Source: Blumeriella jaapii
Lineage: Eukaryota > Ascomycota > Leotiomycetes > Helotiales > Drepanopezizaceae
Reading direction: 5' to 3'
Length of the DNA stretch: 64,000 nt
NCBI GenBank assembly: GCA_009599575.1
Contig: VWND01000073.1
Location: 248,001 to 312,000, forward strand
In this document: one piece after another, positions 43,365-55,952 of the stretch
How positions within the stretch are numbered: the stretch's first letter is position 1
Layout of the letters: every line of letters starts with the position of its first letter
The notes under the pieces: generated by a model
The model's database searches: none
What the model saw: the letters and a program-made list of their open reading frames with translations, nothing else
Told to the model about the DNA's origin: nothing
Made by a program: the position numbers and the translations under genes

Positions 43365-46024
43365 TCATGCCGATGCTCCGCTAGCCACTCGTTTGTCCAG
43401 AGATGTCTTTGACTGCCGACCGTTCGGTAGTGCCTTGAGCACATCCCCAAGATCGCCGATTTGGCTGCGTATCTCGGCTTCGGCTTCTCGACGTATGCGG
43501 TAGTAAGCCAGCTTCTCGAAGCGGCTCAGGGCTTTCCACCAATGCCTTCCTGCGTCGTGTTCGCTGATCCTCTCCAAGAGGTCGACGACTTTCAATCGGA
43601 CGTCTTTGTCCTTGTGGAATAGTCCTAGCGCCACGTAGAACAGCCCTGCCTGGGATTCAGGGGCTACGGTGAGGAGTTGACAGATCTCGTCGTAGGAGTG
43701 TGTGTAATTGGAGAGTGCTAGGTAGATGTCACGACTTGAACTGGGTGTTAGTTTCGTCATTCGCAACCGATCGTGTAGATGGTGGAGGTCAAGTGCCTTG
43801 AGAGGCCTGAAGGTGTAGAGTTGGCCGATGTCCTATCACGTGTCAGTTCTCGTCAGATCCGGCAGCTCCAGAGGTAAGAAATACCTGTTTGAAGCTGTAG
43901 TAGCTTCGAGTATTTCTCCAGCCCTCAATTCGGTGTACACCACCAGCCAACTCCTTCAACTTCGAAGGCTCGTCAGGCCAGACATATCCGTGACCTGAAA
44001 CATTTTCGTTGCCCGGCTCCGCCTCCTCGACTCCAATATATAAACCACTAGCACCATAGACAGTTTCTTCAAAAGCTGCCGCGATACGAGTGAACTTCTC
44101 CACCCAGTGCCGCCACTTTGCGCGAATCACCCCTTCGCCGTGTCGAGCAGCGATGCTTCGAAGAACATCCCCCATGAAAGGCGAATCGCCAGTCGTGTCG
44201 GTAGCTGCCTGTGCTGCAGACGAGCCATTTACAAGGTTCGTGTAGCCGGGATTTTGCGCTTGGAAATTTGCGAGCCCTTCCGTCAGGGGCGCGCCTTCAA
44301 TCTTGTTACTGATCTTCATGCGACCAGTTGGCAAGTCGCACAAAAGATCCCACCACTCTGGATGATTCTCGAACGTCGGATTCGTGACACCGGCGATAAA
44401 GCCGGGGACTTTCAAAAGATCGTCAATCTTGCTAAGATCGGTGTATGGGAACGCATGACGCGTGAAGCCCCTCAGAACCCCCCCCGAAGCCAGCGCGCAG
44501 GCAGCAAGAACAGCTTCAGCCACTTCCCCCGACGGTCGATTGTGCCCAAGGAAAATAACTCGCTTTTGTGTCAACATGGCATTTGCCAAGACGATAATTG
44601 GGTGGGTGTATGCACCACTAGTCGTTAAATGCGGATGCAGTGCGAATGGTTGAGGTGACTTTGCGTGAGGCTCGCCAAATGTTTGGATCAGCTTGATGAG
44701 GGAGAAGTCGCCAACGGTCTCTGGGGACACTGCAACCGGGACTTTGATCGGTATCGGGATTCCATTATACATTACTTTCGTCTCGAACTCGTGGGTGTCT
44801 CGCGGGACCGAGTACATCGAGTGCGCGACCACATGCGCTTTTGTTCCGTTTCGAGTGAGATCCATCCGCCTCTCGGGACTATCAGACATGGCCGCCGCGG
44901 TCTCGGGTGCTTCTCCTCTCTCTTCCGCCATCCTCATCTGGATCATTTGCTCGAATTTCTCGACGAACAAGTCCTTGTTCTCGCTTGCTTGGAGTAAATG
45001 TCGTTCCAAGAGGCTCAATTTTGGCATAAGTGATAAATCCATGGTATTCACTGCTTCGTACAGCGACGCCAGCGTCGCTGGGTGTGGAGTCTTGAAGTAC
45101 TCCTCCAGGGCTAATAACAGTAGCGGCTACTCCTTCATTAGATCTTGAGGGCGTGATATTGACAACTGCACTGACCTTGTAAATATGCAAGAAAGGATGC
45201 CGTGTGCATATCGCCATAGCCTTCACTACTGCTCCTCTTTTGGCAGTCTTGTCCTGCTTCGTGTTGACCAGATTCAGAACGTAGATCAGCGGGGGACCTT
45301 CTCCGCCTTCCGGCTCACTGTCCTCCGAGTCATCACTGTCCAGATCCAGCTCGTCCTCGTCCTCGTCCTCGGACTCACCCTCGTCCGGACCCAGGAGACC
45401 AGCCGCTCTGTCTCTCCTCCGCTGCCTTCTTCTTCTTCTTTCTTCCTTCAATTCCGCCTCCTCCTCTTCCCGGCTGGTGTCTTTGTGAAGAAAGAACATT
45501 GTCCAATCCTGCTTCCGCACATGCGCCTGATCTGGCAACATCAACTCCGCCAGCATATGCTCGTCTCCCGTAATGGCCACCGGGTACTGGTGCTCCATGA
45601 TGGGCCCCTTATCAATATCAAACGAAGCCACCAGGATATATTCGACATGGTTCTCAGCTTCGCCCAGCGGGTACTGCGACCGGAGCTCCCTCTTCGAGTG
45701 GGCCTCTGGGTTGTAGCGCTTCGGCGCCAGCAGCGACGAGTGCTGGGAGGAGACTCCGCTCGAGGGGGTTTTCGGATTCGCGCTCGCGTTGAAGGCGTGG
45801 TCGGTATCGAGGACGGGCGGCGGGTGGGGAGATCTCGACGGCCTCGAACGCCTGGACATGGCGCTGTGCGATCTCGAGGAGGGGAAGGAGGATAGCGAGG
45901 TTCGTCGGGCTCCGTTACTACTATTGGAATCTCGCGCGGAACCGTGATGCGGCATTGCGACCCGCAGATGCTGGAGGTCGGCCTCCTTGTGGACGGGCAC
46001 GGTATGAGAGGACGCCGTATCCAT
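43365..46024 (-). CDS. Afi1-like Arf3-docking/DENN-type vesicle trafficking protein
   Basis: Predicted 852 aa from exons 45176-46024, 43885-45126 and 43365-43832, all phase 0. After a disordered Ser/Arg-rich N-tail, the block [20 protein letters not shown] with [20 protein letters not shown] is characteristic of the Afi1 docking domain/AVL9-DENN group. A basic run ([14 protein letters not shown]) and an acidic run ([20 protein letters not shown]) are inserted in it. The middle has [20 protein letters not shown] and [20 protein letters not shown], typical DENN-like core motifs. Afi1 links the GTPase Arf3 to polarised growth at the plasma membrane. The start at MDTASSHTV is preferred; an in-frame ATG 84 bases upstream (46108) is possible. 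Confidence 0.88.
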
Positions 46025-48611
46025 GGTTGATTGCTCGATACCTATAGGTAGCCACCTGCGACAGCTCCGGGTCCACTCTGGGCTTGGGGACAAGGCTGGG
46101 AGAGACAAGCATCAGAGAGTGGCGCTGCTCCGAGTCTGACAGGTTTTGGGTTTTCGACAGGCCGTTCGTGTACAGCAGGACGGAAAACATTCGATTGACT
46201 GGGTCTCGATCGCGCAACAACCTTTTCCTTACAGGTCGACGGGAGACTGCATGTGGGGGAACTGCCACGTTCGAGGTGTCGACGAGGGTGACACCGCAGT
46301 GGTCAATCAAGACCTTAGGTCGTGAGTGATGCGATGCAGAATAGGGGTTGGATGCACGCTAGCAATAGTTACCCCTGAGAGTCGGACGCGGTGTGGAGGG
46401 CGACTTGCTGTGTGTACAGAGGAGTATGTCGACAGACGAAAACCGTGCGTGGAATTTGCGACGAGCAAATCCATGATGTCGTCTGGATTCTCGTCTGACT
46501 CCCGTCGAAACAATGGGGACTGCGCGATCCATGGACACGAAGTATTCTTTTTCGTGATGGGCGTGGCTTCTCGGAAGCGAGAAATCTCAGCCTAGTAGGT
46601 ACAGAGAGAGTAGTGATTTGAGCTAGACACAGGACATATACTGTACCACAGTACTGTACGTAGTACGGTATGTATGTACTGTACATACATAATACTGTAC
46701 ATACATAGAACTGTACATACATGGAATTGTACATTCATAGTGGTATATACAGTACAGTATTGATATCTCTACGTCTGAGCGCTACTCTGGTTCCCTCTAA
46801 GGGTCTCTATTGCAAAGGCGTTTTTACAAGAGTGAAGCACTGTACATTACCACCCAATAATACTGCTGAAAAGCAGCATCGCCAAGTGTCTGATCGGCAC
46901 CAGGAGAGCCAGGATTGGTACGCACTGACTAGAATGCTACATCTTTTCTCCACGATACGAAGTACAGTACCAACCCCAGCTACGATAAGCATTGCACCTT
47001 GCCCGCCGTGTTACTTTGATCATTTCAAATCTTAAAGGTAAGGCATGGATGAAACGGATAATGCTACTCTTTCTACGTCATCCCTACTTACCTACGCAAC
47101 ACATTATCCTGCACCCATGTCCCAGTCACGGTGACCTGGCGCCTCTCACGAGAGCGAGCTTTATAGGCACAACTCGGGAAAGCTGCTCAGCACGAAAAAC
47201 GATTTTCTTGCGGACTGTTTGTCACATACGTCCTACAGTACACAGTACATTCTGGGTAGAAACCAGAAAGGAAGCTCTCGAATAGCTAAGCTGCGATGCT
47301 ACAGTAAGTCGTACCATGAGCGGGCGGCTCGTGGCCTTGCGTACTGCAGTCGACGTTAAGCCACCCACCTACAAGATGGACAGAGCGTGCACGCGGATGA
47401 ATTCACCTGAATCTGGGGGAATCATGCAGGGAAAGATCGACGACCAGTGTGTGTGTGTATTTTGCGTCGGAGACTCGTCACTGTAAGTAACACGGTGTCA
47501 GTTGCGAGGTTTCGATGTTTCGAAACTCGAGCTCGTATCTTAGATCTCAGCCCTGAGAATGAAACCAGCCCTGACTTCAAGAAAATCGGTATCCAAATCC
47601 GTTGAACAGCTTCCCGCAGAGACAAGATTGATAGACCCAAGATTGATGTGATAGACTCGAGACTCCCGTCGCAGGGCCTCGGAGCGTCTCTGCCTTCACC
47701 GGCTCCTCGCTTGTTCACGCCTCGAATCAACCGTCGTAAATGGGTAAGCCAATATCAACGTTCCTTGGAAACTGCTTCGCAAGATAGAAGTACTAAGAGT
47801 ATGTACATACTGTGCGTAGTAACTGTTGCAGATTGGTTGAAAACCCCCGTGGACATAACTCCAAATAGATGACTATCGTACTAAAATCATGGGAAAGCGC
47901 ACAGCTGCTCGATCGCTTTACAGTACCTTCTGGCATTTCCGGGTCTTTCCCCCCCCCTTCTCAACAGATGCCATGGGCTAGCTGTTCCAAGTTATGATGT
48001 GTTTTGCGTCAACCTGTAACTTGGGAGAAGAGACACCTGAACCCCCGGTGGGCTTCCAAAGGCCGGTGTCCACACTCCAAAGGCACAATGAGCTATTCAA
48101 ATCAGTATAAAAAAGGGTTGAAGGGGAAACAAGCCATCGTAGCCAATGAGCTCGCCGGAGTAAAGCTGAAGAAGTAAAGCAGGTACTGACTGCACAGTAC
48201 TGTACCTGCTGTACCTGCTGTACCGTGCTGTATGTACCTAAGTAACTCGGTTAAATCACGGCTCTAAAAATAGAGAAAAGCTCTTTCTCACACGGCCCGA
48301 TGTTTCCCCCGATGTTTACCGTACTAAAGCAGCGTTCGTTTTCTCGGCAGCCGATCAAGCTTGTTTGTTTACTTTGGGACACAACGACAACAGCAACCAA
48401 GTTGAACTCGCATCGAAACCTACTCGTACACCCCTCCATTGATTCCAGGTCGGGAAGCAGCACGCTCAGTCTTCACCCCGACCGGGACAACTCCCATTCG
48501 AGATCCAGACCTTCTACGCACCTGTAAACCGAGGCTCGAATCCTGCTTCCGCATCCCGTCGTGACTTCCTCTCACCGCATATCATCAAACCAAGACCGCG
48601 AGAATCCAGCC
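46025..48611. other. Divergent 2.6-kb intergenic region, no gene recognised
   Basis: Between the Afi1-like and EF-hand genes. Contains TGTAC-type runs (46645-46760, 47235, 48195-48235), a short tandem array (listed) and a C-run near 47951. Open frames are short and unlike known proteins. Confidence 0.55.
46678..46740. repeat. Short tandem array of ACTGTACATACATA-like units
   Basis: About four imperfect units of 16-17 bp (ACTGTACATACATAAT, ACTGTACATACATAGA, ACTGTACATACATGGA, ATTGTACATTCATAG). The unit contains the TGTAC word and resembles the 9-bp minisatellite unit near 10 kb. Confidence 0.85.
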
Positions 48612-49560
48612 ATGACCACTGCGTACAAGCCCTCGCCGCTGAGCTACGGCTCTCCGCGATCATCTCCCTTCCGCAGACCCGACAGCAATCCTCCCTCGCC
48701 ACTCCGACACTCGACTCCGAACCCCTCGCCGACCAAGATGGCCACGGCAGCCGTCACCACGCCCTCGCGACTCGCTCGCGCCTCGACCCCGAGCGCAGAA
48801 CCAGAGACCGGGACGCGGACGCCGCGGGGTGTCGCGTCGGTACCGCGGGACAGGGAGAGGGAGAGGGAAGCGTCGCCGACGAGGGGCGCGGGCAGTCCAG
48901 GATTCGGGGCCATGTTGACGCAGCGGAACACGGGAACGGGCAGCGGCAATGACAACGCGCTCTCGAAGCTGCAGCCGGCGCAGGTCAGGGAGTTGAGGGA
49001 GGGCTTCCAGGTGCTGGATAGGGATAGCGATGGGCTGGTTGGGCGCGACGATGTTGCGGACATGTTGACGCAGTTGGGTACGTACACACCTTGTTTCGCC
49101 TCCTCTTCTTCTCCGCTGTCTCGACGGAAGCCTTGCTGATGGCCGCATAGGCATGTCAGCCAACGCGTCCGACATCGCGGCCTTCTTCCCGCCCTCGACA
49201 TCGCAGACGGTCGCTCTCCCCACGTTCCTCAACGCCATCGCCGGCCAGCTCGCGGCGCTCAGTCCGCCCGCGGAACTGCTCTCGGCGTTCTCGGCGTTCG
49301 ACGAAGACGACAGCGGCCAGGTCGACTTGGCAGAGTTGAGGGATGCGTTGCTGCGTACGGCGCCGGATGCGGGGGAGAAGGCGTTGACGGAGAGAGAGGT
49401 CGACAGGGTCATGAGTGGTTTCGCTGGCAGGAGGGCGTTTGGGAAGCATGCGGGTGGGATCGCGAAGAGAGGTGAGGTATTCAAATATCAGGAGTTTGTG
49501 ACTGGCATTGCGGGGGGTGCTGCGAGTGATGGGAAGGTGGGGATGGAGACTGGGGAGTAG
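48612..49560 (+). CDS. EF-hand protein, probable myosin II regulatory light chain
   Basis: Predicted 291 aa from exons 48612-49077 and 49151-49560. The C-terminal half has calmodulin-like EF-hands. The loop DRDSDGLVGRDD (residues 136-147) is near canonical, and DEDDSGQVDLAE (206-217) is fully canonical with Glu at position 12. The spacing and helices (ELREGFQVLDRDSDGLV) fit regulatory light chains of the Rlc1 type, which bind the myosin II heavy chain at the cytokinetic ring. The 120-residue disordered N-terminal extension, rich in SP/TP, is usual in filamentous fungi. The start at GCCATGACC is preferred over an in-frame ATG at 48561. Another calmodulin-family role cannot be excluded. Confidence 0.82.
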
Positions 49561-49941
49561 AGCTGCAGGACATGGTTTTAGGGTATGGCTTGCTAAAAAG
49601 AAAAAAAAGAAACAAGCAAGCGGGATTAAGGGATCATGTAATTGGGGAAAGGGATTAGAAGTGAGGTGTGGACTTGAAGTTCGGCACTACGACACGACGT
49701 ACTGAGCCATGCAGCATCGCACTACACAATGTATGTATAATTGAGGCGGATTCAGATTCTATATCACCAATTCGATATGGCGCGCAAACCGATCGTGAAG
49801 GTCTGCGAAGTACTCACGTATGTCAGAGCTTCTCATTATCAGTAATTACGGTCTGCTTTCCTATATCCCTGGTGTGTGGCATGTCATAAGCCGTGATCGT
49901 AAATCATCATTCGTCAAGTATCATAACCACCTCCCATGCCT
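49561..49941. other. Convergent spacer, no gene recognised
   Basis: Holds the 3' UTRs of the EF-hand and CorA-like genes. An A-rich run (AAAAAGAAAAAAAAGAAA) lies near 49597-49612, possibly near the polyadenylation region. Nothing else seen. Confidence 0.5.
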
Positions 49942-51690
49942 TCACTCCTGCTTCCTATTACCCGTATCCCACGTGCTCGCCTTGCTCATCGTCCTCTTCC
50001 TCATCATAGCCATGATGGTCCTCTCCATGTCCTCGCTCCCGGCCTCCAGGTCGCGATCCTCGCGATCATAGCGCGCCTCCCTCCTCTTCTCCCACACGTA
50101 CCAGATGCCCACGATGATGGCCGTCAGCGGCACCGTCACCACCCAGTAGATCCAGAACTGGTCGGCCACCACGCGGCCGCCCTTGGGCTGGAAGTCGAAG
50201 AACGTCGTGCTGAAGACTGACGCGAGGTACGCGCCGGGGAGAAAGACGGCGCCGAGCAGCGAGATGGTCTTCATAGCAGCCGAGTCGCGCTTGGAGGAGT
50301 GCGCAAGCTTGCGCTGCTCGCCGGCCATCTTGAAGTTTAGCTTGGATTCTTTCTGGGCGATTATGTTGTAGAGCTATTTTGTCCCTCGGGTCAGCCATCT
50401 GTCTACCTTCTTCCACATTTGGCGAAGTTGACTTACAGCACTTCTCTGGATCTCGAGACGCTGCAACGTCGTGTGCGCGTAACTCTCGATACCCTGCAGC
50501 TTGACTCGGTAGAATTGCATGCGGGCGAGCATACTTGCTTGCAATGCCTTCATCGCCTTCTCGTGCCTGGCTTTCGGGAGCGCTTCGTAGAACATCTCCA
50601 TTGCCTTTTCGATTCCTTGCACAATCTCCAGATATGCCTTTGGCCGTTTCCACAAGACCTGCGAATGACACTCCACCAAGTCCCGATTCACGGCATCCAG
50701 ATCCACGACGCCCTCCTTCACATAGCCCTCCCGTTCCTGAATTTCGCTTCGCATGCTCACAGCATGTTCGAGTCTTCTCAGCCAGTCCCTCGCGTCTCGT
50801 TGCTTGATGTCCGTTTTGAAGGATATATCGTGCGAGAAGATGATGATCGGCAGGAGCATCGGATGTCCGATTTGCAGGACGCACTGCTTGAGATGCTTGA
50901 TACATTCCACAATGTCGGAGCTGGGCGTGCCTTTGCAGAAGCCGGTCGTGATGCCGTTGTTTACGTCGTGGGAGAGCGTGAGTTCCCAGCCGCGGGTGTA
51001 TCCTTTCTTCCGGACGTCGCTTTTGCGGTAGATGATTTCTGTTTATGCTCAGAAAGAACTCCTCTCCGGTTCCGGTTTTGGGGGAGAGGGAACTTACGAA
51101 GATGCGGATTCTCCTCATCTTGATCCCAGGCCGCCCAGAAAAAGGGGCCGACGGCACTTGTGCTCTCGATCGCGCGGTATGGTAGGTTCAGCGCTAACAC
51201 CATTGACTTGTAGACTTCGGGCTTCAGGCTGATAACATGGGGTGCGAATGTTTCGGGATGTTTGGCGTTTTGCTGGAGACTTAGCAGATCAGCTTCCTAT
51301 CCTCGTCGGGAAATCTTTCGCATCGTCTATCTTGGCAATTATGAATTTTTGGACTTACATCAATCGCATGCTCGCCAATTGTACGACTCCCTCAGGTAGC
51401 TGCGGAGGAGCGAACGCGCCCTGTATGTCGCTTCGTAAGCCCTTTACGCTGCTGCGAACTCTGGCCGGCGCATCCTACCCTTCGGTGAAGATAATTGTCA
51501 AATTCATCCGGTGTCAATGGATGCTCCTCCACTGCATTGAACTTCGGATCCTGCACGCACATTAGCTGGACACCACATCTCTGCCTGCCATTCAGCAACC
51601 CACCGAGTACGAGAAGATCTCCAAGTAGGTCGTCGCCTCCGCGACGTTCCTGCACCTCTCCACGTTCACATTGAACATATAGTCGTCCAT
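49942..51690 (-). CDS. CorA-like divalent-cation transporter family membrane protein
   Basis: Predicted 478 aa in six exons: 51604-51690, 51479-51550, 51359-51420, 51098-51279, 50437-51038 and 49942-50373, all in phase. The long soluble N-terminal part ends in helical coiled-coil segments (LQASMLARMQFYRVKLQGIE, SYAHTTLQRLEIQRSALYNI) like the CorA funnel stalk. Two membrane helices follow (ISLLGAVFLPGAYLASVFST; WIYWVVTVPLTAIIVGIWYV) and a basic cytosolic tail. CorA proteins form pentameric Mg2+ channels. The GMN motif expected after the first helix is replaced by STTFFDF, as in other fungal CorA-like proteins, so ion selectivity is uncertain. The acceptor of the fourth exon (GCTAAG) is the least secure boundary. 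Confidence 0.8.
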
Positions 51691-52623
51691 CTTCTTGCTT
51701 GCTTCGCCCTCTCCTCTTGCTATCGGTTTTCGCTCTCAAACACAACTCGCAAAAGAAACGCAAGCAAAACTATGTGACAGCAGTTAAGGATGAAAACCCA
51801 AGATCATGATCGCAAGAGCAAGGACGAGACTGGGTACTCGGTGTACGGAGTGAGGTAGTCTTCTATGCCTGCACGGCAAAAAGGTAAGCCCAGCCCCCGC
51901 AGTTAAGCTGCCCGTCGGTGAGGCTTGTGATGGTGGGGGCCGCATTAGGGAGGCTGGTAACTGTACGACCATTAATAAAGGCGAGATGACAAGAGACAGT
52001 AAAATTGAAGGCTTTCAGAGATACATGTCCGAGATCTATAGAATTCGGGCGACAAGCTCAAATGCTTGTTGAGGTCAGTTTGCTCGCTTTAGTTGGATCT
52101 TGAACAGCGTGCAAAGGCAAAATGCCAAGATTCACCTAAGACATCCTCAAAGCTTCCAGACTTTGCGGAGAATGGCGAAACCATCGTATGGAACCGGTAC
52201 TTACTAGTAGTGATACGGTACCACCATCAACTTCCAAACCATAGGCGATTGTGGATAAATATTGGAAATGTCGCTTTCTTGGCTGCAAGATGGATGATTA
52301 AATACGCATTTTGTACTGTCATTGTCATTGCGGATTCTCAAAATCACTTTGTGGTTCAGCACGAAAAAGAAAGGCTCGGAGAAATAGAAGTTCGTAAACA
52401 AAGTTGGGAGTGGGTCTAGCGCTAGCACTAGCACTAGCGCCATGCACGGGGTCGTCCCGCGCCAAGCTAAGCCTAGTTAGGTCGAGGGGTAGCTTCTCGT
52501 GTGTCGTCCTGCACACTTTTTTCGAAAACCATCAACAACTCTCACCTCTCGAACATCTCTCCAGCTTCTTTCGATCCACCGCATTTCCTCAGCACGTATC
52601 TCAGATTCCAGGATAGTCTCAAG
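51691..52623. other. Divergent intergenic region, no gene recognised
   Basis: Between the CorA-like and methyltransferase genes; should hold both promoters. A short AGCGCTAGCACTAGC repeat lies near 52417-52440 about 190 bp upstream of the methyltransferase start. Confidence 0.5.
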
Positions 52624-53584
52624 ATGCTCACAGAAAAGATCAGGCTCTCGGGCCCTGAACTTTCGGAACCGGAAGACTATCGTACGCACTCAGAGACCAA
52701 GTTCCTCCCTGTAGCTCCATTTCTTATTCTGTCTCCAGAACTTTGTGAAGCACGTATGACTGACTCCTCAGTGCCGTACAGTTGCCTCCTCTCTGGCAGT
52801 CATCTTCCCCGATGATATCACGAACCAACACGGCGATGCCGATTCCTCCGTCATCTACCTCTCGCCTTCACACGGCTCCATCGAGCTTTCGCTCGCCGAT
52901 CCCCAGGGCGATGATTCCCGCAAACTCTTCTCCCACTTCCTGTGGAACGCCAGTGTACAGCTAGCAGAGTTTATAGAGGAGGGGAGAACATTGCCAGAGG
53001 GCAGAGTAGAAGAGTGGGACGTTGGCGGGAAACAAGTATTGGAGTTGGGTGCTGGGACTGGGCTCGCTGGAATGATGGCAGCGTTGCAGGGCGCGCAGAA
53101 ATTAGTCATCAGTGATTATCCCGCCGCGGAGGTGCTGCGAAACATCCAAGCGAATGTTGATCGGAACTTGGAGCCGAGGAAGATCCAGAATCCACAGGCG
53201 GTTGCTGAGGCCGAGGTGAAGGGCCATGAGTGGGGGGTTCTGGACGATAGGTTTTCAGTTGAAAATCAGGGGGGCTTTGAGGTGCTGTTGGTTGCGGATT
53301 GCTTGTGGATGCCGTGGCAACATGGGAATCTTCTGAGAAGTATCAGTTGGTTCTTGGGGCCAGCAGGGAAGGCATGGGTTGTTGCAGGCTTTCATACTGG
53401 GAGAGAGAAGATGAGGGGCTTTTATGCCCGAGAGGCGTTGATGGAAGCGGGATTGGAGATTGAGAAGATTTTTGAGAGAAATGCGGAGGGGCTTGAGAGA
53501 GAGTGGGTAGAGGACAGGGGCATCGAGGATGTAACGGAGAGAAAACGATGGCTCGTTGTTGGGGTTTTGAAGAAGATTGGATGA
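52624..53584 (+). CDS. EFM7/Nnt1-type protein N-methyltransferase
   Basis: Predicted 286 aa from exons 52624-52681 and 52782-53584; the junction gives EPEDYLASSLAVIFPDD, typical of fungal members. It is a seven-beta-strand SAM-dependent methyltransferase. The SAM-binding motif I VLELGAGTGLAG lies near residues 105-116, with HFLWNASVQLAEFIE before it (the METTL13/EFM7-type W-NA motif) and VLLVADCLWMPWQH after it. Yeast EFM7 (formerly Nnt1) methylates the N-terminus and Lys3 of elongation factor 1A, and older annotation calls it nicotinamide N-methyltransferase. The long 100-nt intron has a GACTGACT branch region. Confidence 0.9.
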
Positions 53585-53825
53585 GATTGGAAGAGCATCA
53601 GAGTTCGGGGCACATTGCTTATATGCAAGGCTACGGAAGGAAAGTTTGAGAAATCGGCAGTAAGTACGGAGCGTTTTTCATTGGTATCCGTATTTCAGTA
53701 CACCGACAGATCTCTGCATCCATTTGAACCTTCACTAACGACTCATTTCAAAACAGTAATCTCGCCATCGCCAGCACTTGGTCCTGACCAGACCACGCGT
53801 CGCAACTGTCCCGTACACCATGAGC

Positions 53826-55952
53826 TTAGCCCGAAAGCTGCTCACTCTCTACAACTGTCACCAGAACGTTCAGGCGATATAGCCATCCAACCTGCTGGAC
53901 CGAAGCAATGGCAGCAGCCCATTCTTCTTCATCCTCCACGTTCATCACACCATGTGGACCCCAGACCTTAATTCTGAACGCCTTGTTGGTGGAAGTATTA
54001 ACCAGTTCGTTCACGTACTGCTTCAGTCCGGTCATTCCTGGGAAAGAGCTTGGCGTAAATGTCACTGGGGACAAGCGTCGGTGATCATGCTGGATGACAT
54101 ACAAATGATATGTAATATCATCACTACCTTCGATTGGTGCCAGGGTTTCAACAATGAAAGGGTCAGAAAGAGGGCATGGTTCAGAATCGACGCTGTGGTG
54201 TTGGGTGCCAGATTTCTGGTCTGCGTGGTCGCTGGTTGCTATTGGCATAGAAACTTGCAGTTTCGTGCAGTCTGGCTGCGGAGTGGACATTGAGGCTTTT
54301 CGTCCATGCTCATCCAAGGTGCTTTCTAGCGACTTCTTTCCCAGCCGCATCTCGACTTGACGGAGTCTCGTTCTCTCGTTCGTCAGCGCGCGGCGCATCA
54401 CAGGCATGACCCGCGACACCAATCTACAGGCAATGGTCAGTGATAAAACCCTCAATTGCGCGAGCATCCAACTAACTCCTCTTTCTCTTCAGGCCACTTC
54501 AACTTCCTGTTCTGCCCCGAGAATAGTCTCTCACCCCAACCTTCTTCCTCCAGAAATACCCGGACATGTTCGAAGAGCATGGCCGTCTCAGCGTTGTCTC
54601 GGAAGGCCACACACGCGCTTCGTTCGGGGAACTTCGGATCATACATAAATCCCTTCGCCCTGGCCTGTAAGCGAGTGAACATTGGCACTGTTAGCTCAAG
54701 AGAGCATCTTTCTTTGCCGACCCTCGCCCCTGTGACACGTTAGTGTTATGCTCAGGGCTTCATTTGGGATGGTAAGTTGATAGTTACTTGAGTTTTTTTT
54801 ATTGGCCACGATCGGACTTCCAAGCATAGCTTGCGCATCGGCTGTCGAGTCTGGCGATGTTTCAATCTCGTCGAAGTCTCCGATGGTAATAGCTCCAAGC
54901 TCACACATCTCATTAGGTCGAGCCAGATGGCCCTGGTCGTTATCAAGGCGGTTGCGCTTCTCGGTCGGGTGATAATTCATGTCATGGCGAGCTGGCTCAT
55001 TGAAATCCATGCGGCCATCACCCATTTGGCGCTCAGCAGCATACTTTGCTGTGAAAGTTGTTGCAGGAGAGATCTGGAAATCACCGCGAACTGGCTTATC
55101 GAAGTACATTTGGCCATCGCCCACTTGGCGCTCAGAAGCATACTGTGCTTGTGAAGTTGTTGCAGGAGAGAATCGGAACCCATCGCGAGCTGGCTCATCG
55201 AAGTGCACATGACCATCGCCCACTTGGCGCTCAGCAGCACACTGTGCTTTTGAAGCTGTTGCAGAAGAGAATCGGAACCCATCGCGAGCTGGCTCATCGA
55301 AGTACATGTGGCCATCGCCCACTTGGCGCTCAGCGGCATACTCTGCCTGTGAAGTTGTTACAGGAGAGAGGAAACCGTCGCGAGCTGGCTCATCGAAGTG
55401 CACATGACCATCGCCCACTTGGCGCTCAGCGACATACTCTGCTCCTGAAGTTGTCGCAGGCGAGATCTGGAATCTGTGGAGGTTGGCATTGTCCACACGC
55501 GTCTCAGAAGGGAGAGAGGGGTGGTTTTCATTAGCTGGACTCTCCCAGATTTCTGGATGATCCATCACCAATAGAGCGTCTGTGTCCAGAACGGGATAAG
55601 CATCGTGGTATCCGGCCTCCCCTTCGAAAAGGTCGTAGAGGTCATCCTCGAAGCGGTAATCTCCTACCCATGATTGGTCGTGCGTACCAGCATCATCCGC
55701 ACCGCCATTTTGTGTGCGATTTTGAGAACCAGCGACTTGCTGATCCCCAAGACCTGAACCCTCGGCCATGGCTGGAGACATTGTACCCGTGGTTTCTGTT
55801 CTGCAGCGGCGCATCGAAGTACCCGTTGAAGTCGAAGAAGTTGAAAGGTCGAAGTCGAGAGCAAGTCCTTCTGGCGAGCCCCGAGCGCGAGCCGAGCGCG
55901 TCTTGCTCTCGGCTGTTTGTCGGTCCGCACCCTCCGACGTTACTCCGTGCAT
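53826..55952 (-). CDS. Orphan protein with 33-residue tandem repeats
   Basis: Predicted 671 aa from exons 54788-55952, 54477-54729 and 53826-54423; both introns are canonical and all phases agree. After an acidic N-terminal half (YRFEDDLYDLFEGEAGYHDA) there are five tandem units of about 33 residues with consensus AERQVGDGHVHFDEPARDG plus F.[FI]SPATTS.A.Y. The C-terminal half looks folded: PMFTRLQARAKGFMYDPKFP, CVAFRDNAETAMLFEHVRVF, a helical linker and an end domain (ITYHLYVIQHDHRR ... FRIKVWGPHGVMNVEDEEEW). I recognise no family. The repeats are nearly identical at DNA level, so copy number probably varies between strains. It is transcribed away from the LMBR1 gene from a shared 145-bp promoter. 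Confidence 0.72.
54985..55478 (-). repeat. Coding minisatellite, five units of 96-99 bp
   Basis: Encodes the tandem 33-residue units of the orphan protein. All units keep the reading frame; one is shorter by one codon. The opposite strand is also open through much of the array, a by-product of the repeat. Confidence 0.9.

Noticed and set aside
54831..55534. Overlapping plus-strand open frames across the 33-residue repeat array
   Set aside because: Shadows of the coding minisatellite; the minus-strand gene has consistent exons, branch sites and phases.
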